DNA of 64,000 nucleotides from Ehretia macrophylla. Lineage: Eukaryota; Streptophyta; Magnoliopsida; Boraginales; Ehretiaceae. A program made the translations under genes and the position numbers. The DNA lies in the NCBI GenBank assembly GCA_037974665.1, contig CM075783.1, forward strand, positions 19,438,762-19,502,761, written 5' to 3'. How positions within the stretch are numbered: position 1 is the stretch's first letter; each line of letters begins with the position of its first letter. Under the pieces are notes generated by a model. It was not told the origin of the DNA, did no database searches, and was given only the letters and a program-made list of their open reading frames with translations. Shown here in pieces: positions 10,485-20,116 of this stretch.

Positions 10485-11530
10485 AATGGGAAAAATTATA
10501 GAATTAGTTCCTATTATTTTTTTTTTCAAATATTAATTTTATCCATTTAATTATTTTCAATTTATATAGTCCATACCATCAAATCTCAATTAATTCTAAC
10601 GGAAAACATATAAAATGCTTAAATTTATGTTACATAATTAACAAAATTATCAATATATCCTTTAAATATATGATAGATTTCGCCAACCCAACTACTACTA
10701 CCAAGGGATTCCTAGAAGTATATAAAAGTAGTACTAAAGGCAACACTTTCTATCAGAAATGGAAAATTGGCTACGGAGATTCCGCATGGTCAGAAATTAA
10801 TACAAAATTTTGTCCCTTTTATCTTACAAAATATTCAACTTAGTCCCTATTACAAAAACACACACACAACCATACACATACACACAGCCACACACATACA
10901 CACAATCACAAAAGTAAACGATAAGTCCAAGTTAATAAAATATAAAAAATAGATTGACAGATGACAAATTTATGGAAAGTTACAATCTCCACTATGGAAT
11001 AGCACTGACACGCCTTTATTGTTATTGTTCTTCAATATATGCTTATGATGATCACTTTTCTATTTATATGCATTTTGATGACTTTGATGACTATGTTTTA
11101 TATTGTTTATTGTGTATTTTTTTGGATTACCGATTAAAAAAGACTATTTGTTTTTGCAGTGCTGACAAATATTATATATATAAATATATACACACAAAAC
11201 TTTGGAGACTGTTATGAATCTTTTGTTAAATATTGAGGATTACTTCGAATTTTACATAAAAATAATAGAAATTAAATTGAAAGATTTAAGAATTTTCCAA
11301 ATATACCCCATCCCAAACAATGGTTATATGCATAGCATATGACCAATTTTTTGTTTGATTTGACTGAGATTTTGATGATAGGGACTAAAGACATTTTTTT
11401 TGGGAAATAATAGAGAGTAAATTGATGAACTTTGAATAATATGGACAAATTTAAATTTTTGAATAATCATTAGGAACTATTTACGCAAATTTTTCAAAAA
11501 ATGTAGGGATTATTGCTAATAATATCAAGG
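10485..11530. repeat. AT-rich block with imperfect terminal inverted repeats
   Basis: Left end around 10,490-10,590 (GAAAAATT...AGTTCCTA...TTATCCAT) is matched in reverse around 11,430-11,505 (TAGTTCCTA after reverse complement). Between them lie repeated TTAGTCCCT-like motifs and a CA-rich stretch (10,855-10,910). This may be an old non-autonomous DNA transposon. No target duplication could be fixed. All four A/B segments carry it. Confidence 0.35.
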
Positions 11531-11559
11531 AAATATATGCGGTTGGCTTGAGCACCACC

Positions 11560-12075
11560 AAAGGTCCCCGATTGGGCAACACATGCAAGCCTTAATAGGA
11601 TGGAAAAATCCCCTCCACGGCTTCAATCTAAATGTGGATAGATGTTCAAAATCTAATCATGGTCTTGTCGCAGCTCGTGGTGTCTAATTCTGAAACATTC
11701 AATGATACTTTGTGAGAGGTTTCCTTTTCAATTTAGGGACCAACAATATGAAAGCTAAGCTGAGCGTGTTGTAGGAAGGTCTCAAACTCGCTGAAGAAAT
11801 GAATATTGAAGATCTTATCATTGAAAAAGACTCATTAACGACAGTCAAGCTTACTACATGCATTAGATACATAGTCCCCTATGCCTTATTATTTAAAACT
11901 GCCAACATATTCTTCGAAGACACTTGAGTTTTCAATTACATCATTTTTACTGGGAAGTTAATTCTTGTGCTGATTTGTTAGCCAATCTTGAAATACAGTT
12001 CCCTCTTGGTATCCCGACCCTTGACCATATACATGATTAGTTGCAGCTTTTCTTGGATAAGAACTAAAAGGGAAA
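11560..12075 (+). pseudogene. LINE-derived RNase H (RVT_3) relic
   Basis: Three-frame reading on the plus strand gives an L-N-V-D start of an RNase H fold (about 11,620), then an E-G-L-K-L-A-E-E-M block followed by a D-S-L-T-T-V-K-L block (about 11,780-11,850), and a final N-S-C-A-D-L-L-A-N-L motif (about 11,950). This is the order in the RVT_3 RNase H domain of plant LINEs and their domesticated relatives. Stops and frameshifts are frequent. The relic is present in all four segments (also 25,390, 47,400 and 59,520), so it predates the A/B duplication. Confidence 0.75.
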
Positions 12076-12560
12076 AAGTACCCTTAGAATAATTAGTTAC
12101 ATCCTCACTGACTTTTTCCTTCTCTTGGATTTTTTTTTTTTTTTAAATCTGCCTCCTACAAAAGGTAGAGCTGGACCAATTTAAGTGCTCGATTAATTTT
12201 AAGGGTAACCATCCAAATAATTACAGCTACCTAGCCCATGAGGTTGACCGTATCGAGAATAATGTAAAAGAAGATGATAATTTCAAGGTCTGAGCTTAGT
12301 CTAATATAAAATTGAGGATCTGCATTTCAAAACCTAACCTAAAATGACTTAAACTTTTGAAAAGGAGTTTCACTTGCCCATTAACCCAAAATACTAGGTC
12401 ACATAGGCAAGTAGGGAAAATAATAGATGGGCAAAACCCACCATTATACAAACAACATACTAATAGAAGTACTATAACAATGATTGATAAACTACAAAAT
12501 TTTGGCCTATGCTATCACATTTTAATAGTATAAACCAAATTTTGGAAGGGTAAAGAGTTA

Positions 12561-12796
12561 AGTAGCGATGTATATTGGAATAGGGTTGGGAATGGAATGA
12601 CATTCCTAACTCTTTCGATTCCTATACTTAGTATAAAAAAATGAACTTGAGAGTCTCATTCCCCCATAAATGAGATTAGCCATTCCTGAGCAAACAATAG
12701 GATCAGCTCATTCCCATATGCTTGGGAATAAATTTATTTCTAAAATTACGATCATACCCCCATAAAAACATAACTTTTATATATGGTTTCTTTTAC

Positions 12797-12829
<33 letters not shown>

Positions 12830-13179
12830 TATTATTATTATTATTATTATTATTTGTTATTATTTATTTATTTATTTATTTTATTATTATTGTTTATTAT
12901 GTTTATAATATTATTTAAGGTTATGTTCATGTTTATTCTTGTTTTTAATATCATAATAATAAAAAGACAATTCTGTCATATTATACAATTTTCATTACTA
13001 CTCGTGTATACTGACTACTAAACATTGATTTTGCATCAATATATCTATTCCTATATTTATTTCTAGAGCATATTGGACATGTCATTCTCATTCTTAAGTT
13101 TATTCAATTCCATGTTCTATTCCATTTCTTAACTCATTTCATTCTTGTCCAAATTCATTCCACTGTACAAATTGCTACC
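12561..13179. mobile_element. PIF/Harbinger-like MITE (619 bp) with TTA target duplication
   Basis: The element is flanked by TTA at 12,558-12,560 and 13,180-13,182. Segment B keeps the empty site with one TTA (26,362-26,364). The ends are imperfect inverted repeats: left AGTAGCGATGTATATTGGAAT, right (reverse complement) GGTAGCAATTTGTACAGTGGA. A 3-bp TTA duplication is typical of PIF/Harbinger. No coding capacity. Its middle carries a long AAT/ATT microsatellite. It is present in both A copies and absent from both B copies. Confidence 0.8.
12797..12905. repeat. AAT/ATT microsatellite forming a perfect hairpin
   Basis: About eleven AAT units run directly into ATT units, so the tract is self-complementary and can form a long hairpin. 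TTTA repeats follow. The tract is about 40 bp longer in unit 2 (48,636-48,775), which accounts for the length difference of the two MITE copies. Confidence 0.9.
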
Positions 13180-13182
13180 TTA

Positions 13183-14459
13183 GTCTCTAAGGAGTTTAGT
13201 GCAACAATGGAAAACAACTCATTGTGATTAAAGTTTATGGATTCAAACTTATATTCTCTCGTCACAAATATTATTTGGCATTTGATTGATTTGGTACATC
13301 TATTGGCTCGTGTCGTTACACCAAGGAGTTATAACCTTAAGATAGATCCAAATAATTGTTTAAAATGAGTTGCTTATTGACATGGCATGGTACTCCGACC
13401 CCAAGCTAAGGAACAATCATCCCTAGAGGACTTTCTGGGGTAATTGAGGGATTTCCCGACCTATAGAAGCCTACTTTGAGGCTAGTAATTAGGTCGGGCA
13501 TGTGTGTTCGAGCTCGTCCTTACGCCTTGCAGGCCTAAGGTCAGTCGCCCCAGGTACCTGCCATACGTCATTAAGATGTCCCAAGGTCCTCTGAGAGAGG
13601 ACCGCCCAAGGGATCTCCACAATGAATAAAATCCCCGCCAAGAACATAGTAATCCTTGGCGTGCAAGTAACAGTGTGAATAGTTATCCCTAAGTCTGGAA
13701 AAATAGGAAAGTAAGTCCAACATAAATATCCCATCACATCAATGATAACTCATTCTACCCTAAACTCTCTTTCCATACATGCATAAACCCTTTCAATTTA
13801 TAAATTATTGACTTAAATGTTAGAGCTATCCCTCAAAATTAAGCTCACATCGTTTCTTTTTGGAGGTTCAGCTCAAGGGTCCGTAGAAAGCAGCTCATCG
13901 AGTTTTTACCTCAACATTTTATCATAAATAAAAACGATGAAGTTCAGAGGGGTTGGATTCCTTTTTGACTCTTCCATTATGTGATCTTCAACATATCGAT
14001 GCAACGTTGACTTAACTTATCTATGTTGATAAACGAAATGGAAATGAACGAGACTTTGATACCGGATGAAACATCAGCTGACGTAGCTTTAGTATCATGA
14101 GTCTTTTAATGGGTAAATGATCATGTGAAGCTAGCTCTTCAAATAAAATGGTAAAACATGGCAATTAATAGAAAGGTTATTAGTTAATAGCTTTCGTAAG
14201 TATTTTACGGCAGCTATTGGTGGTTAATTAATTTTTTGGAATTGTTTTGCCAATGATAAAAGGACTCTATAGTTACTGTATTTTTGTTTTTTTACTGATG
14301 ATCACGCAATATACCGCAGGTTTGATCATATAAAAATCCATGTTTTTAGGAAATCTTAATCTCTAAGAAACAACATTGTTTTATCCTACGTAACTACAGC
14401 TGTGTCAAAATTAATTAAAAAAAACCGCAAACTGTATCTGATTTGAAGGTCATTTGTGT
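13183..14459. other. Spacer upstream of gene copy A1
   Basis: No gene recognised. The stretch 13,200-13,840 also occurs in segment B. A part at about 13,480-13,740 contains a weak open frame of 82 codons on the minus strand with no recognised similarity. The stretch about 13,850-14,320 is specific to A; in B it is replaced by a TRIM element. The last 130 bases before the TATA box are conserved in all four segments. Confidence 0.6.
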
Positions 14460-14467
14460 TATAAAAA
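14460..14467 (+). promoter_or_regulatory. TATA box of gene copy A1
   Basis: TATAAAAA lies 117 bases before the ATG at 14,577 and is followed by the conserved GAAGCCCTTCTTC. The same box and context stand before all four gene copies, including the diverged B copies, which supports a real ancestral promoter. Confidence 0.68.
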
Positions 14468-14576
14468 GAAGCCCTTCTTCAGAGTTCAACACTATCCCTC
14501 TTACATCGATTTCTAGCTTTTCATAACAGTTCTCAAATTTCCTCAAATTTCTTCCGTCTTGGCCAACGTCGTCCAC

Positions 14577-16383
14577 ATGGAGTTTTCTTCGCTTTGGTAC
14601 CTCTCCATTTGTTCCATCATCAGTCAGGTATCTCTAAAAATTGCCCTTGTTGCTTCAGATGGGGTCAATCTCCCAGTTCCCAATTTCATTTGGGAAATCT
14701 TTTGTTCGAGTCTATTGGTACTTGCATGATTTTCATATTTTTATGCCTTCTTTTCATGACCCATGATGGTGCATGATCTGGATATTGGGGATAGTTCAAA
14801 AGAACTCGTCAACTTCTATAAATTTCTTTTCTTTTTAATTGCTAGTTTCAAATACCCTCCCTGCCGTTCAGTTTTCCGTTATCAGGATATTTAATTCACA
14901 TTATGGGCACAGTCGTTTTCTTTCAAGTCTTTCCTGGCCGCTTTTTAAAAAATGCCGAGCTGGGAAGAAACTACTTGATTGGATTTGCAGGCCCTTTTCT
15001 TGTGTTCCCCTTTCACACTCTTTGTTGTTCTTTATTTACAGCTTCTCTTTTCTTAGTTGTATACTCGACTTCTTATCAAGGTCGGTATGAAGCTAGGATG
15101 ATTCTAGTTGCAGTTAGTTTCTGTTTGAACATTGCAACAGAATTTGTCCGATGGAATTCGCGTCTTCGTCGTAATCTATCACGAATCGGGTCATATATCC
15201 TTAGGATCCCGAGAGGTTACATAAAATTGATTGAAATATTTCTTGGATGGTTATTTTACATTCTAGTTCAGTACTTCATCCAGGAAAAATCGAGTTCTCT
15301 TTTGGTGATGCTCTCCTCCTTGGCCGTTTTCTGGCTGTCTAACCTCGCCATGATCCAACCCCCAACTGACTTGGGAATATTCAGTTTTATTGTTGGTACT
15401 GTCCTGGATTGTGCAATAAGTTTGTTTAGGCTCCACATGTTCACCTGGATTACTTGGGCTGGTTGTGGCTTCCTCGGCTTCCTGTGGTGAAACTTGAATT
15501 CAGTGACACCGCGTTATCCTCAGGCACAAGCAGATGTAATACTCAAATGGCGACGTCAAGAACATGAGGTAGCCAGGGAGGGTGGTTTGCTCAGATTTTT
15601 CAGAGCTATGAGGAAGGGAATGCTACTCGGTGGTATTCTGATTTTATCATCTGAGCTCTTCTTATTAGCAGAGATGATAAGTAAGCAAAAAAGATCTAGA
15701 AAGGAAAAAGAAATCAAACACATGATAATTGATAATTTAGAACTCACCCTCCAACTGCTTGAGCAGAAGGAGGACGGAATGGAGAAAAAGAGAATAGCTG
15801 AGCTATTTCATACGCTATGTCAACTCCTTAAATGGACTGCGTAATGTTGTAGAAGAAAAAACAATGGAAGAAGAAAATAATCGGCAAATTGTTCTATTTT
15901 CACGTGTAGTCTTCATCCTACTACTGAACAGATCAGAAAATACCAGAAGTATTTTTGTAGATTTTTTTTTGTGATGTGTTTTTTTTCTGGAAAAGAAATA
16001 CCGTAAGTATAGAAGAAGAAAACGTCACACGAATTATTAAAATTCGCCGTCTCATCTTAGGCCAGCTTTTAATGGAAATACAAAAAAGAAAGGAAGAAGC
16101 AAAAGGAGATGGACCGAAAAGGACCAGAGAAGGAAAAAGGAAAGCAAAGAGAAGGAAAATTAGAAAGGGGGGATTATTAGACTTTGTCGTCTCAGATGAT
16201 GGCGAAAAAATAGAAGAAAATGGAGAAGAAATAAAGAACATAAAAAATAAGAAACTGAAAGAAGAAGAGGTTGGGCTTTACTTCATTTTTGGTGCTGCTG
16301 CCACTTATGAGACTCTGCGGTCTCTGATCGAGAGACGTGGGCCAGAAGCGACGAGCAGTAGCGGTCGAATCTCGGGAGAATGA
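14577..16383 (+). pseudogene. Unrecognised multi-membrane-segment gene, copy A1
   Basis: I do not recognise this family. Compared with the best-preserved copy (A2, 50,456-52,251), the first 100 codons are damaged: in-frame stops near 14,727 and 14,755 and a frame change near 14,835. The frame is then open to TGA at 15,488-15,490, where B copies have TGG. It resumes in the same frame at 15,494 with an R-W-R-R-Q-E segment and a membrane segment, ends in a frameshift near 15,830, and a Lys/Glu-rich C-terminal block is read at 15,976-16,383. The protein would have about nine to eleven hydrophobic segments, then a charged, possibly nuclear-targeting or coiled-coil tail. The TGA at 15,488 is shared with A2 and so predates the unit duplication. 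Confidence 0.75.
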
Positions 16384-17464
16384 TACTGGGAGAAAGATAA
16401 ATAAGTTTGTTCTTAAACTTATTGAGAAAATAAGTTCCTAGGTATAGGATGGAGCCAGTCATTTTGATTATATTGTTTTTGTCAACTTTACAAATGTAAT
16501 GTGTATTGTATTGTAAGAAAGTTTTCTCTCATAAATTTGAATAATTCTTACTTACCCCTCTCACTCCCCCACTAAAAAAAATAAAAAAATAAAAAAATAA
16601 AAAATCAAACTGCATGATCTACAATAATAGTTAGAAGAATGATGAATGTAAAGAAAATATATAAGGAATTAATATTAATTAATAATAGGCAAAAGACCTT
16701 GAAGTACTAAAATATCAAGACAACTCCAATGTAATTATTGATTTTTCCACAATATAGTGGAAAAAATACATCGATTCTATGTTGAAGACTTAGCTTGAAT
16801 ATCTAGATTATTTTAATACATCAATGATCATGCATTATCGTTCTTCTTTTAACTCCATGATTTGTCCATTAACATGCCTAAGGTCCAATTTTCGAACCGA
16901 TGTTTGTTTTGGATGTAGGTTTATGAACATTGTTATGTTCCTTCTTCTTAGACAAGAATTTTTGAGTGATATGACCAATCCATAATTCATTAGCTAAAAA
17001 AATAGTAACAATAATGAGAGGTTATATCAACGAGAATTTCTTTCAAGCCATTCTTAGCACAGAGTTACTCAACAACAAAGTTGCGGATTCTTGTTGTTGC
17101 GCCGTTCATATTGCAAAACAGATTGAGCTGTTGGCATAAAGGACCCGAGATTATATGTTGCTGCAGAAGCGGGGGTGCATGATTTAACGGATCAACACAT
17201 ATAGAAAGCATGATAAATCTGTTAACAGCTGAGTCTATAACGTATAATTAACAGGTCATCAATATCACGCCGTGGCACGGAGAAAGAGTTCGAAAAGTTA
17301 AAGATTAAGCAAACAACTCCTAATACAAAGAAGACCCCTAAAAAGCATGTTCTCCGTTTTATCCCAAAAAATCAGAAGAAGCATGGTGAGTCAGTTTTTA
17401 TGCCAATTCAAGAAATGAGAGACTAGCTTCCAACAAATCTTTTGAATTTTGCTATTTCTTTGTA
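16384..17464. other. Spacer with a short coding-like relic
   Basis: Mostly AT-rich. At about 17,250-17,427 a plus-strand frame of some 58 codons ends in TAG and is Lys-rich (K-K-H-V-L-R-F-I-P-K-N-Q-K-K-H). The unit-2 copy lacks six bases within it, keeping the frame. No ATG or family is recognised. At 16,905-16,960 there is a roughly 50-bp match to the beginning of segments A and B. Confidence 0.4.
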
Positions 17465-17509
17465 GAATAATGTTATATACTACTTCAAGTTTCACACCTT
17501 TATACCTCT

Positions 17510-17680
17510 GTTATCGGAATCGTACGATTCGCGATTCGAATCGTACGATTCGATACGATTCAGCAAAGAATCAATACGAATCGAATGAGAGAATCGTGAA
17601 TCGACGTGAATCGTATGTGAATTGTACCGAATCGTAACAAATTGTACGATTCACTGAATCGCGAACGATTCAGCCACAAG
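17510..17680. repeat. Left subterminal repeats of the hAT-like element
   Basis: Repeated, partly palindromic GATTCG/CGAATC motifs such as ATCGTACGATTCG fill this stretch. A shorter cluster of the same motifs lies inside the right end (19,020-19,105). They are probably transposase binding sites. Confidence 0.75.
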
Positions 17681-17821
17681 CACAAACTGCAACTTGTTTG
17701 CATATTCTGCTTTGTTATTGCGCTCATTAATGGCGAAGTGTTCAAGTTATTGTACCTGTGGCTCGTTTGCTCTTATTGGAGTCCAACAAGCAACTGAATG
17801 CTGCGATCAATACTTCCAAAT

Positions 17822-18064
17822 TCCAATACTAACAACAGTCGCTTCATTGAGATCCGTAACTTCCTTGGTGAGAAGAGGATGAGGAAGGTGGATATGCTTG
17901 AAGGTGTTAGCATCCTTCGATTTGAGAAGGTGAAGGATGAATTGGTATTGGATGGAAATGACATTGAACTTGTTTCTCGGTCTTGTGCCTTGATTAACCA
18001 GAAATGCCATGTGAAGAACAAAGATATCCGAAAATTCCTCGACGGTATCTAGGTTAGTGAAAAG
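17822..18064 (+). pseudogene. Ribosomal protein L9 (60S, uL6) C-terminal fragment
   Basis: The plus-strand reading matches the C-terminal third of plant 60S ribosomal protein L9: [16 protein letters not shown], then [15 protein letters not shown] and [12 protein letters not shown]. The Tyr codon after D-G-I is TAG (18,050-18,052), followed by V-S-E-K, where normal L9 would end a few residues later. The match begins abruptly near 17,822 after a small internal deletion. Without introns across this stretch it may come from mRNA or from a single exon. It is captured cargo of the hAT-like element. Confidence 0.88.
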
Positions 18065-18631
18065 GCTGGAAATGCCAAAGTGTTCACATGGGTTCTTCTG
18101 CTAAAAGCACACAGAGCATTTGCTTGCATCCCATGGCTGGCAAGTGGTTTCTGCACAACCTTTGCTTCAGTCAAGAAACGCATTGGCTATTCAGATATAA
18201 ACGACGAAGAGCCAAAGTTCAGAGGGTGGTTGTATAAGTTCATCAAAGCCTTTCTAGCTATATCAGTTGTAGCTTTGGTTATAGAAATAGTTGCATATTT
18301 CAATCAATGGCACTTGAGTTTGGTTCATCCTTCAAAGATTCAGAACCTTGTGCAATGGACTTACATGGCTTGGCAGTTTTTCTGAGTTGATTATATTGCG
18401 CCTATGATCGCAATGCTTTTGAAGTTTTGCATTGTACTTTTCGTGATTCAATTACTCGACCGGCTCGTGTTGTGTCTTGGCGATTTCTGGATCAAGTTCA
18501 AGAACTTGAAGCTAGAGATTGTGAGAGAACCATATGATCTTGAAGATGCTTCAAGTTTCCCAATGGTTCTTGTACAAATTCCCATGTGCAATGAAAGAGA
18601 GGTAATACAACAATGGCAGAGTAGCTCTTGA
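18065..18631 (+). pseudogene. Cellulose-synthase-like C (CSLC) N-terminal fragment, fused in frame to RPL9
   Basis: In the same frame as the L9 fragment, the reading continues with T-W-V-L-L-L-K-A-H-R-A-F, two hydrophobic membrane segments, [13 protein letters not shown] and the start of the glycosyltransferase-2 domain, [13 protein letters not shown]. This is characteristic of CSLC proteins, Golgi glucan synthases that make the xyloglucan backbone. Only the N-terminal part is present; the catalytic D, D, D, QxxRW region is missing. One in-frame TGA (18,383-18,385) interrupts it. The match stops at GAG|GTAATA near 18,601, which looks like a 5' splice site and may mean capture from genomic DNA. 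Confidence 0.88.
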
Positions 18632-19439
18632 ATCTCTTTCAATCCAGCACTCTACTTCCAATTGCATTTGGTAGATAAAAAATTTACTTTAATGCATATG
18701 AAAATAATAAAGTCACTTATATCAGCTTATTGTTGTGGCTATTAAGACTGTCGGTGAGTGACAATTTAATGTCTTTGGCAGCAAGAAGTTATTTTCTTTC
18801 GACGTCTGATGTAATGTTTTATGGAGGAATGAGTAGTAATTAGTCAGTAGGTATATCTCTTGGTTTAGACATAAAATTGCTTTAGAATTTAGTTTGCAAG
18901 ATAGTAATTATTAGAAAAGTAACAAAAAACATATATTAATATTCATTTAAAAGAAGAATTTCAACTAAAAACTGTTAATAGAAACATAATATATTAAACT
19001 AATATAGTTTTAAATTTGTGACTGAATCGGTACGATTCACGATTCGATACGATTCGCGATTAAAAAAAATGACATTTCGATTCACGATACAGTTCACGAT
19101 TAGACAACTATGCTTTATACCACTTTTTAGTTGGCATGTTGACATGGCATGCCAAGTTGGCAAACTTAATTTTTTTTTCTCTCTCCCTTGTTTTATTTTT
19201 TTTCTCTCTCTCTTATTAACATTTCTTACTATCATTTTCTCTCTCTTACAAACGTTTTCTTCTTATTAACCCTAACAAAAAATCCCCCAATCAATGACAA
19301 CAAATTTAACATGAATAACAAAGACCAGATCTTGAGAGGATACAAACTAGGAAGTGTGAGTTCCAAAGGACTTTTCATGGTGATTGGACATATATATGTT
19401 TATTCTTGTCAAATTGCAACAATATATTTTGTAAAGTGT

Positions 19440-19487
19440 TTCAATTGATGAAAGAATGTACATATATATATATATATACACATAAGA

Positions 19488-19539
<52 letters not shown>

Positions 19540-19545
19540 GTACAC
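19440..19545. repeat. AT dinucleotide microsatellite
   Basis: Two (AT)n runs with interspersed TACACATA lie in the middle of the Mutator-like element. Unit 2 has a much shorter version (about 53,705-53,735). Confidence 0.9.
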
Positions 19546-19839
19546 ATGTATGTAACAGTAGAGGAATTTAATAGAAGAAGATGTACCAATATCCATAATC
19601 TCATTCGTCTTTTACAATATCAATTCATCAAGAAGAGGGGAATAAATCTAAGAGGATGTAACAATGAACAATAGAAGAGAATATTAAACTTCTTTTTGAT
19701 GAATTGATTTGGGGATTTTTGGTTAGGGTTAGTAAGAAGAAAACATTTGTAAGAGAGAGAAAACCATCTTAAGAAATGTTAATAAGAAAGAGAGAGAGAA
19801 AAAAATAAATAAATAAAACAAGGGAGAGAAAAAAAATTA

Positions 19840-20021
19840 GAGCACTACTATATTCCACTTTAATTTTCACACTCAAATACCACTTCTTATGTAGATGTTT
19901 AGTTGGCATACTAAAATAATTAACTTTTTGATTTATGTCTCTTCTTTTAATATGTCAACTAAGCATACACATATGAAGTAGTATTTGAGTATGAAAATTA
20001 AAGTGGTATATAACATTTCTC
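19840..20021. mobile_element. Nested foldback MITE (182 bp) inside the Mutator-like element
   Basis: Flanked by the perfect 9-bp duplication AAAAAATTA (19,831-19,839 and 20,022-20,030). The ends start GAG on both strands and pair over most of their length (CACTTTAATTTTCA...CTCAAATAC). The terminal sequence resembles that of the host element, so both belong to related families. Unit 2 has the same insertion at 54,026-54,207, also 182 bp. Confidence 0.85.
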
Positions 20022-20116
20022 AAAAAATTAAGTTTGTCAACTTGGCATGCCATGTCAACATGCCCACTAAAAAGTGGTATAAAAATGTGAAAATTAAATG
20101 ATATATACCATTACTC

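Larger units (their letters stand above)
10294..16440. repeat. Segment A, copy 1 of an older duplication (A1)
   Basis: From ACTTCTTCCTTGG at 10,294 to TAAGTTCCTA at 16,440 this matches segment B (24,127-34,211, excluding insertions) in order and strand, and more closely segment A of unit 2 (46,129-52,318). It holds a LINE RNase H relic and one copy of the multi-membrane-segment gene. A and B differ by indels and by different later insertions, so this duplication is older than the unit duplication. Confidence 0.88.
17506..19112. mobile_element. hAT-like element carrying host gene fragments (1607 bp, unit 1 only)
   Basis: It is flanked by the 8-bp duplication CTTTATAC (17,498-17,505 and 19,113-19,120). 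Unit 2 holds the uninterrupted site with one CTTTATAC at 53,362-53,369. The ends are short imperfect inverted repeats: CTCTGTTATC on the left, CATAGTTGTC on the right (reverse complement). Just inside, both ends carry many copies of an ATCGTACGATTCG-type motif, which resembles clustered subterminal repeats. An 8-bp duplication with such ends fits the hAT superfamily. There is no transposase; the cargo is an RPL9 fragment joined to a CSLC fragment. Confidence 0.82.
17465..20116. mobile_element. Mutator-like long-TIR element, unit 1 copy, with two nested insertions
   Basis: Ends are GAATAATG... on the left and ...CATTACTC on the right, forming inverted repeats about 280 bp long once insertions are removed. 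The right arm at 19,695-20,116 pairs with 17,465-17,505 plus 19,121-19,310. The flanks TTCTTTGTA (17,456-17,464) and TTCTTTGCA (20,117-20,125) form a 9-bp target duplication with one mismatch, as expected for Mutator-like elements. No transposase is present. The left arm is split by the hAT-like element; the right arm contains a smaller foldback element. Unit 2 has the same element without the hAT insertion (53,329-54,297, 969 bp). Confidence 0.82.

Noticed and set aside
10855..10912. CA-rich stretch as telomere-like repeat
   Set aside because: The motif is CACACA/CATACA, not the plant telomere repeat CCCTAAA.
10954..11217. Open frame of 87 codons rich in Tyr, Asp and Cys
   Set aside because: Low-complexity reading of AT-rich repeat DNA, present in several segments with changing ends and no family match.
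12722..13021. Open frames of poly-Asn/Tyr or poly-Ile
   Set aside because: They are translations of the AAT/ATT microsatellite inside the MITE.
15933..16241. Ser/Phe-rich minus-strand frame opposite the gene tail
   Set aside because: Antisense shadow of the Lys/Glu-rich purine tract; it recurs opposite every copy for that reason alone.
14577..16383. Treating the gene copies as functional genes with introns covering the stops
   Set aside because: The stops and frame changes differ between A and B copies at otherwise aligned positions, and no consistent splice sites flank them.
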